From CAYUWH01 sp964448615 (GTDB lineage Bacteria; Patescibacteriota; Gracilibacteria; Peribacterales; Peribacteraceae): 64,000 nucleotides of DNA. The DNA is taken from assembly GCA_964448615.1 (NCBI GenBank), contig CAYUWH010000002.1, positions 8,584 to 72,583 of the forward strand, written 5' to 3'. The notes under the pieces were generated by a model. The model was given only the letters and a program-made list of their open reading frames with translations. It was not told where the DNA came from and did no database searches. Both the position numbers and the translations under genes were made by a program. Each line of letters starts with the position of its first letter. Within the stretch, counting starts at the first letter, position 1. Shown piece after piece: positions 58,782-64,000 of the stretch.

Positions 58782-58820
58782 AACCCCGCACCACTCTTAG
58801 TGCATGCGGGGTTGTTTTTT
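58782..58820 (+). terminator. Rho-independent terminator of the gene at 57952
   Basis: AACCCCGCA (58782-58790) pairs with TGCGGGGTT (58805-58813), then GTTTTTT. Confidence 0.88.
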
Positions 58821-58835
58821 ATCGTGGAGCGGAGG

Positions 58836-58863
58836 GCAGCGGAGCTTACGTAAGCTCCGCTGC
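58836..58863. repeat. Perfect 28-bp palindrome (CGGA-N12-TCCG family)
   Basis: Arm GCAGCGGAGCTTAC followed directly by its exact reverse complement. It shares the CTTACGTAAG centre with the palindrome at 4951-4980. Confidence 0.9.
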
Positions 58864-58907
58864 ATGTTCATCAACGGCATTGATCAAATTCGAATACATT
58901 CTCGTTG

Positions 58908-58932
58908 CAGCTGACCTTACAAAGGTCAGCTG
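58908..58932. repeat. Related 25-base hairpin
   Basis: CAGCTGACCTT (58908-58918) with AAGGTCAGCTG (58922-58932), loop ACA. The GACCTTAC half is shared with the palindrome at 4951, but the CGGA boundary is changed to CTGA. Confidence 0.7.
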
Positions 58933-59011
58933 TATACGGTTTTCATGAATTTGCCAAATACAAAAAATTCTCTAATTTTTTTAGGCAACCCTGTTCTTTA
59001 GGAGATTTGCC

Positions 59012-59251
59012 ATGAGCAATCGAGATGATGCGCAGACCAGTATCAATGTAAGTGCTCTGCATGAAAGCCAGGGCAATATTATCGTGATGCGTTCGAAAAG
59101 CTCGAGTTTCAATCCCTACTTGCTGCAGGAACGTTTCCATCTTTGGCTTCAGGAGAAACCGGAGCTGATCGGGCGCATCGCGCAGGTTGTTCCAATCACT
59201 GAGGACGGGAACACGATTTCTCTCACCATCATCCTCAAGCCCCTGGCCTGA
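59012..59251 (+). CDS. Small protein of 79 residues
   Basis: A short protein starting MSNRDDAQTSINVSALHE, with a helix (LLQERFHLWLQEKPELIG) and beta-like C-terminus (NTISLTIILKPLA). AGGAGA lies 12 bases before the ATG. Not recognised. It is separated from the gene at 57952 by two palindromes and lies 20 bases before the terminator at 59271, which it may share with hppA. Confidence 0.65.
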   Translation: MSNRDDAQTSINVSALHESQGNIIVMRSKSSSFNPYLLQERFHLWLQEKPELIGRIAQVVPITEDGNTISLTIILKPLA

Positions 59252-59265
59252 GACGATGGCAGACT

Positions 59266-59291
59266 AAAAAGGCCCCCGGACTCCGGGGGCC
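59266..59291 (-). terminator. Rho-independent terminator of hppA
   Basis: GGCCCCCGG (59271-59279) pairs with CCGGGGGCC (59283-59291); on the minus strand the stem is followed by TTTTTAG. Confidence 0.88.
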
Positions 59292-59315
59292 TGCTTGAAC
59301 GATTTCAAGATTTTC

Positions 59316-61394
59316 TTAGACAAACAACGCAGCGAGTGCGAGGGTCAACGTCGCAAACAGTTTGATCAACACGTGGAGCGAAGGACCGGCAGTATCTTTG
59401 AACGGATCACCGACCGTGTCACCCGTGACGGCAGCTTGGTGCGCGGGGCTCTTCTTGCCGCCGTGCGCACCGCCTTCGATGTACTTCTTCGCGTTATCCC
59501 ATGCGCCACCGGCGTTGTTCAAATACACGGCAAGGATGATGCCCGCGATCGTACCGACCATGAGGAGTCCGGCCACGGCTTCTGCGCCGAGCAAGAGTCC
59601 CACTGCGATCGGAGCGGCAACCGCGACGATACCCGGGAGGATCATTTCCTGGAGTGCGGAGCGCGTGGCGATATCCACGGCTGCGGCATAGTCAGGCTCT
59701 TCCGTTCCGGCCATGATGCCGGTCTTCTCACGGAACTGGCGGCGAACTTCTTCCACGATCACACCGGCGGAACGTCCGACGGAGCGGATGGTCAGCGAGG
59801 TGAAGAAGAAGATGACCATCGCGCCGAGGAAGCCGCCGACGAAGACTTCGACCTTCGAGAGATCGACGGATGCCAGATGCGCTTCAGTCTGGTAGGCGGA
59901 GAAAAGCAGGAAGGCGGCGAGTGCAGCGGAGCCGACGGCGTACCCCTTCGTGAGAGCTTTTGTGGTGTTGCCTGCTGCGTCCAATTCATCCGTCACATCG
60001 CGGATAGCCTGAGGAGAGTTCGACATTTCCACGATGCCACCGGCGTTATCCGTAATCGGGCCGAACATATCCATCGAGAGGATGTACGTGGCAACGGAGA
60101 GCATGCCGATCGTTGCGACAGCGGTGCCATAAAGTCCGCCGCTTGCGATCCCCGTCTGCAAGCCGCACCAATACGAAATCAACAAGGCGGCACACACCGT
60201 GAGCACCGAGAGTCCGACGGATTCCATGCCGACTGCCGTACCGGAGATCACGTTCGTGCCGTGACCCGTCGTCGAAGCCTGAGCGATAGCCTGCACCGGG
60301 CGATACTGCTTGCCGGTGTAGTAGTCGGTCAGATACACGAAGGCGATGGAGGTTGCGAGACCCGTGAGACCTGCGAAGAAGAAGTACATCCAGCTGCTGC
60401 TGTTTTGCGGATCCTGGAGCAGCCAGTACGTGGCGCCTGCCAAGGCGAGCGCCATCAGGATGACGGTGACCCAGAAGCCGCGGATCATCGCTTTCATTGG
60501 CATTTCACCGTGCTTCGCTTTCACGCAGTAGACACCGATCACGCTTGCGACAAGGCCGCATGCGCCGACGACGAGCGGGAAGAAGAGGCCGCCGAGACCG
60601 AACGTGCTCCAGAGCACAACACCAAGAATGAGTGCTCCGATATTTTCTGCGGAAATAGATTCAAACAGATCCGCGCCGCGTCCTGCGCAATCTCCGACGT
60701 TGTCTCCCACCAAGTCCGCCACCACTGCCGGATTGCGGGGATCATCTTCCGGAATTCCTGCTTCGATCTTTCCGACCAAGTCCGCACCCACGTCCGCGGC
60801 CTTTGTATAAATACCGCCACCGAGCTGGGCGAAGAGAGCCACGAAGCTCGCACCGAAGCCGTAACCGATAATGAGGGCCGGGACGTTCTGTGCTTCGACG
60901 CCGAGGGCGAGCTTATAGAAGAGGTAGAGTCCACTGATACCAAGCAAGCTCAGAGCGGTGATCACAATGGCGGATACCGTTCCTCCGCGCAGGGACATCT
61001 GCAACGCGGCGTTCATGCCGTCGTGTGCGGCGTTTGCGGTCTTGAGGTTTGCTTTTGTTGCCACCACCATGCTGATGATGCCGGAGAGTCCGGAGAGCAA
61101 TGCGCCCAGAAGGAAGGCTCCTGCGACTTGCATCCCGTGCATCCAGCCGAACTCACCGCCTGTGAGTCCGTATATGACGGCCATGCCGACAGCAACGACA
61201 ACCGAGAGAATGGCGATCGTGCGGTACTGGCGCTTCATGAAGGCGCGTGCGCCGATCGAAATGGCGGATGCCACTTTCTGCATGCCGGGCGTGCCGTCGC
61301 CGGCTGCGGTGACTGCGCGCCAGAAGACGAGGCTATACGCCAAGCCGATCACGGCGATCACGGGAGCAAAAAGTTCGAGGAAAAGAGAGTCCAT
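59316..61394 (-). CDS. hppA: Membrane-bound proton-translocating pyrophosphatase
   Basis: Integral membrane pump of 692 residues and about 16 helices that hydrolyses pyrophosphate to move H+ across the membrane. The catalytic motifs are all there: GGGIYTKAADVGADLVGKIE, DDPRNPAVVADLVGDNVGDC, and the GPITDNAGGIVEMS segment. In the GNTTKALTKG region the position that distinguishes classes is Lys with a Thr three residues on, so a K+-independent H+ pump is likely. The ATG at 61394 is preferred to an upstream TTG. It is divergent from uvrC, with a long hairpin between. Confidence 0.95.
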   Translation of the reverse strand: MDSLFLELFAPVIAVIGLAYSLVFWRAVTAAGDGTPGMQKVASAISIGARAFMKRQYRTIAILSVVVAVGMAVIYGLTGGEFGWMHGMQVAGAFLLGALLSGLSGIISMVVATKANLKTANAAHDGMNAALQMSLRGGTVSAIVITALSLLGISGLYLFYKLALGVEAQNVPALIIGYGFGASFVALFAQLGGGIYTKAADVGADLVGKIEAGIPEDDPRNPAVVADLVGDNVGDCAGRGADLFESISAENIGALILGVVLWSTFGLGGLFFPLVVGACGLVASVIGVYCVKAKHGEMPMKAMIRGFWVTVILMALALAGATYWLLQDPQNSSSWMYFFFAGLTGLATSIAFVYLTDYYTGKQYRPVQAIAQASTTGHGTNVISGTAVGMESVGLSVLTVCAALLISYWCGLQTGIASGGLYGTAVATIGMLSVATYILSMDMFGPITDNAGGIVEMSNSPQAIRDVTDELDAAGNTTKALTKGYAVGSAALAAFLLFSAYQTEAHLASVDLSKVEVFVGGFLGAMVIFFFTSLTIRSVGRSAGVIVEEVRRQFREKTGIMAGTEEPDYAAAVDIATRSALQEMILPGIVAVAAPIAVGLLLGAEAVAGLLMVGTIAGIILAVYLNNAGGAWDNAKKYIEGGAHGGKKSPAHQAAVTGDTVGDPFKDTAGPSLHVLIKLFATLTLALAALFV

Positions 61395-61479
61395 AATGAA
61401 AGAGGAAAGCAAGGAAGAAACGTGTCAAAGAGTACGTTGGAAGCGGGAAAAGTCAATGTACGTCGTGTACTCGAATACT

Positions 61480-61538
61480 CGTATACTGGTTACTCGTGCC
61501 TATAGCTTGCATTCGAGTATACGAGTAACCAGTATACG
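61480..61538. repeat. Long hairpin between hppA and uvrC
   Basis: CGTATACTGGTTACTCGT (61480-61497) pairs exactly with 61521-61538. Each arm contains repeats of a TACTCG/TATAC unit. It lies upstream of both divergent genes. Confidence 0.85.
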
Positions 61539-61552
61539 AATGCGCGATCCGC

Positions 61553-61558
61553 TATCAT
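61553..61558 (+). promoter_or_regulatory. -10 element of uvrC
   Basis: TATCAT, six bases before the ATG at 61565. Confidence 0.5.
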
Positions 61559-61564
61559 TTCGCT

Positions 61565-64000
61565 ATGCCCAAACCTCCCAGCGACCCCCTGGCTTCCCTC
61601 CGCGCACGCGTCGCCAAAGCGCCTCAGGAGGCAGGAATATACAAATGGCTGAATGCCAAGGGAGAGGTGTTGTATGTGGGGAAGGCCAAGAATCTCCGTG
61701 CGCGGCTCAAAAACTACGTCCAAAAGAACCCCGATAAAAGCCTCGGTCCCTGGAAGCTCTCACTGATCGGACAGATCGCGGATCTCGATGTGACCGTGGT
61801 AAACAGCGAACTGGAGGCGCTCGTGCTCGAGACAAATCTCATTAAAGAGCTCAGGCCGAAGTACAACGTGCTGATGAAGGACGATAAAAATTACGTGTAC
61901 GTCCGGATCACGATGGGGGATACCTATCCGCGCGTCGATGTGGTGCGCCAAATGGAAAAAGACGGTGCCAAATATTTCGGGCCCAAACCGTCCGCGTATC
62001 AGGTGCGCGAGGCATTGGGGGTATTGCGAAAAATTTTTCCGTTCCGGACGTGCAAAATGGGGATTGAATTGGGCGTTTCCCCCTCACCCCTAACCCCTCT
62101 CCCTGAGGGAGAGGGGGAACATTCTGGCGCAGTGGTCTCCCTTCCCCCTCAGGGGGAAGGGTCGGGGATGAGGGGTATTCCGTTGGACGTCATTTGCACC
62201 CACCGCGACCGACCCACGCCGTGTTTGGATCATCACATCGGACAATGTTCCGCGCCGTGCATCGGGCGGAAAACGCCGGAGGAATATTACAAAGAATCCA
62301 TCGAGGGCGTCGTGCGGTTTTTCAAAGGCGATCACGATGCCGTGAAGGAATTGTTGCAGGAGCGCATGAAACAGGCGGCGATCAATAAGCAGTTCGAGCG
62401 CGCTGCCGAACTCCGCGACTCGCTCAAGCACATTGATGAATTACAGGAGAAGCAGCTCGTGTCCGATACGTCAGGAGAAGACGGAGACTTCATCGGCGTG
62501 GCGGTGCTTAGCAACCGCGCGCAGGTCTCGCTCTTCCAGCGCAGAGGCGGCAAGGTGATCGGCGAGAGTAGCTTCGCCTTGGGCGGACAGGTGGAGAGTA
62601 TCGCCGAAGTGCTCGAGCAATTTTTGCCGCAGTACTACCAAGACTGCGCGGAGTTTCCGAGTGCCGTGTATATCGGAGAGGACATTCCGGAACGTGCGGT
62701 GATGGAAGCATGGCTTTCATTGCAGGCGAATCACAAAGTCGCCATTCACATTCCCGAGCGCGGCACCAAATCGAAGCTGCTCGAACTCGCGGAGAAGAAC
62801 GCGCAGCAGAAAGCGAAGCAGGCGGAGATCAAATGGGAGTCCGAAACGCGCAATACGGAGGAGGCGCTTGGTGAATTGAAAGAGAAGTTGCATCTTCCCG
62901 AAGGACCCCAGCGCATCGAGGGGTACGACATCTCCCATCATGGCGGCACCGAAACAGTCGGCAGCATGGTGGTCATGAAGCGCGGAAAACCCGCGAACGC
63001 CGAATATCGCTCGTTCACGATTCATACGATGAAATCGGGAATGATCGATGATTACCGTTCCCTCAAGGAAGTGCTGACGCGGCGTCTTCGTCATTTGGAT
63101 GAAGAGCGGGAGGAGAAGAAGTGGGCCGCCAAAGGCGTGTTGTTCAAAAAACCGGTGAAGGCGGATGAGACTGCGTTGCGGGAACTGAAAGCGGGACTCG
63201 GGATCGAAGACGGGATCGCTATCGATGCGAAGGAGTGCATGACCGCCAAAGCAGATGACCCTTCGATGAACTCAGGGCAAGACAAAGTGGTGGCATGGAC
63301 CTGCCTGCATCTTCACGAAGGGGGGATCATGGAATTGGCGCTGCTCTGGGCGGATGCGAAGCACGCGAAAGATAAACTCGATCTCGCGCTCGCGCGGCGG
63401 ATGTTGCAGAAATTGAAGAAGGGAAAGGTCTACGCCTTCGTGCATCCCGGCTTGGAATCTCGCTACAGCGAGATTGGGTTTCGCTATATCGTGAAGCCGC
63501 CTCCCGCTGTGCTTACGCTCTTGGAAACGCGCGCAAAAACTACGGACGGAGCATGCATCGCGATGCTCTATGAAGTGCTGCAGCACAAGGCGGATAGCTC
63601 GCTTTCATCGCGTCCAGATCTATTGGTGATTGATGGTGGCAAAGGCCAGCTAAGCACGGTCGTCGAAGTGTTGAAATCATTGGAGCTGGAGATTCCCGTG
63701 ATCGGCCTTGCGAAGAGAGAGGAGGAAATTTTCTTGCCCAACGAATCGTTCGCCGTGCCCTTTGCCAAAGATTCCCCGGCGAAGTTTTTGTTGATGCGGC
63801 TGCGCGATGAGGCGCATCGCTTTGCGAATCGTCACCGCGAGCGGCGCGGCGCCCGCGCGATGAAAGGATCTCTCCTCGATACCGTTGCCGGCATCGGACC
63901 GGAAACAAAAAAAATTCTGCTGAAACAATTCGGATCGGTGGATCAGATCTTCGCCGCATCGGATGACGAGCTGGGCAAGTGGATCAGTAGCGAACAGATT
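61565..64000 (+). CDS. uvrC: Excinuclease subunit UvrC with two in-frame repeat insertions (3' end outside window)
   Basis: Nuclease subunit of nucleotide excision repair; 812 residues are present. Seen in order: GIY-YIG nuclease (GIYKWLNAKGEVLYVGKAKN, 20-39), the cysteine-containing interdomain segment (PCLDHHIGQCSAPC), the UVR helix (NKQFERAAELRDSLK), the RNase H-like nuclease (EGYDISHHGGTETVGSMVV and LVIDGGKGQLSTV), and the start of the helix-hairpin-helix pair (VAGIGPETKKILLKQFGS). Between FRTCKM and the PCLDHH cysteines lie about 30 foreign residues encoded by a REP family-A element (62081-62174), and KADDPSMNSGQDK (63257-63283) is encoded by a family-B unit; the frame is open throughout. 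Confidence 0.95.
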   Translation, partial: MPKPPSDPLASLRARVAKAPQEAGIYKWLNAKGEVLYVGKAKNLRARLKNYVQKNPDKSLGPWKLSLIGQIADLDVTVVNSELEALVLETNLIKELRPKYNVLMKDDKNYVYVRITMGDTYPRVDVVRQMEKDGAKYFGPKPSAYQVREALGVLRKIFPFRTCKMGIELGVSPSPLTPLPEGEGEHSGAVVSLPPQGEGSGMRGIPLDVICTHRDRPTPCLDHHIGQCSAPCIGRKTPEEYYKESIEGVVRFFKGDHDAVKELLQERMKQAAINKQFERAAELRDSLKHIDELQEKQLVSDTSGEDGDFIGVAVLSNRAQVSLFQRRGGKVIGESSFALGGQVESIAEVLEQFLPQYYQDCAEFPSAVYIGEDIPERAVMEAWLSLQANHKVAIHIPERGTKSKLLELAEKNAQQKAKQAEIKWESETRNTEEALGELKEKLHLPEGPQRIEGYDISHHGGTETVGSMVVMKRGKPANAEYRSFTIHTMKSGMIDDYRSLKEVLTRRLRHLDEEREEKKWAAKGVLFKKPVKADETALRELKAGLGIEDGIAIDAKECMTAKADDPSMNSGQDKVVAWTCLHLHEGGIMELALLWADAKHAKDKLDLALARRMLQKLKKGKVYAFVHPGLESRYSEIGFRYIVKPPPAVLTLLETRAKTTDGACIAMLYEVLQHKADSSLSSRPDLLVIDGGKGQLSTVVEVLKSLELEIPVIGLAKREEEIFLPNESFAVPFAKDSPAKFLLMRLRDEAHRFANRHRERRGARAMKGSLLDTVAGIGPETKKILLKQFGSVDQIFAASDDELGKWISSEQI
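62081..62174. repeat. REP-like element family A inside uvrC
   Basis: A 94-base element with the same two-hairpin plan as 7287-7378: CCCCTCTCCC with GGGAGAGGGG, then CTTCCCCC with GGGGGAAG, and the same CCCTCACCCC and GATGAGGG borders, in the same orientation on the plus strand. It is translated as a Pro/Gly/Glu-rich loop. Confidence 0.92.
63257..63283. repeat. REP family-B unit inside uvrC
   Basis: GACCCTTCGATGAACTCAGG and the following GCAAGAC match the family-B unit seen at 8748-8774 and 50223-50247. It is read in frame within a low-conservation linker. Confidence 0.75.

Noticed and set aside
61395..61412. A longer start for hppA at a TTG
   Set aside because: The family begins at the ATG at 61394, and the extra six residues have no support.
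59295..61505. A 736-codon plus-strand open frame
   Set aside because: It is the antisense shadow of hppA, with the Cys/His/Arg-heavy composition expected of such shadows.

Overview
The window reads as a 64 kb piece of a draft bacterial genome with a moderate to high GC content, a standard stop-codon set (TGA ends genes such as the endonuclease III gene at 262-264) and one 100-N scaffold gap at 39849-39948. Most genes lack a Shine-Dalgarno sequence; many have a -10 hexamer 6-8 bases before the ATG, which implies leaderless mRNAs. The gene set (H+-pyrophosphatase, DipZ-like thiol exporter, MscL, archaeal-type ProRS, topoisomerase IB, many secreted zincins and lipoproteins, no LPS or outer-membrane assembly genes) and the many unrecognised proteins would fit a Candidate Phyla Radiation lineage such as Peregrinibacteria/Peribacteria. 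That placement is inference; no rRNA or broad marker set is present.

Layout. 1-12 kb: end of nth, a lone hypothetical gene, ammonium transporter and glutamine synthetase, a TrmB-type regulator, DipZ, MscL, thyA and folA around a CDP-archaeol-synthase-like gene, a planctomycete-type family protein, and a DsbA-like oxidoreductase. 12-18 kb: a minus-strand run of metallopeptidase, truncated sugar-transferase-like protein, nucleotidyltransferase, a lipoprotein resembling the SecD periplasmic domain, and a SecD with a parvulin domain inserted. 18-27 kb: RlmD-RlmH, a small membrane-protein pair, tRNA-Glu, a HAD phosphatase, and a csoR-multicopper oxidase-copA copper operon. 27-39 kb: a DUF2339 protein with a thrombospondin type-3 protein, an exported Hcp-like protein, surface proteins, an RlmI-like methyltransferase and topoisomerase IB. 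39-50 kb: the gap, ProRS, and a seven-gene minus-strand cluster (42420-50047) of unrecognised coiled-coil and membrane proteins with two near-consensus promoters. 50-64 kb: an HPF-like protein, a 7TM protein paired with an ATP-grasp/QEGLA-metallopeptidase fusion, DUF3048, L25, a glycosyltransferase, small SD-led genes, H+-pyrophosphatase and uvrC.

The strongest candidates for undescribed biology are the SecD-parvulin fusion with its SecD-like lipoprotein, the ATP-grasp ligase fused to a MATCAP-type peptidase, and the seven-gene cluster. Intergenic space is rich in structured repeats: perfect palindromes sharing CGGA-N12-TCCG, hairpins built from tandem GTAAGG- or AGTATT-like units that begin at stop codons, and two REP-like families, both of which also appear in frame inside uvrC.
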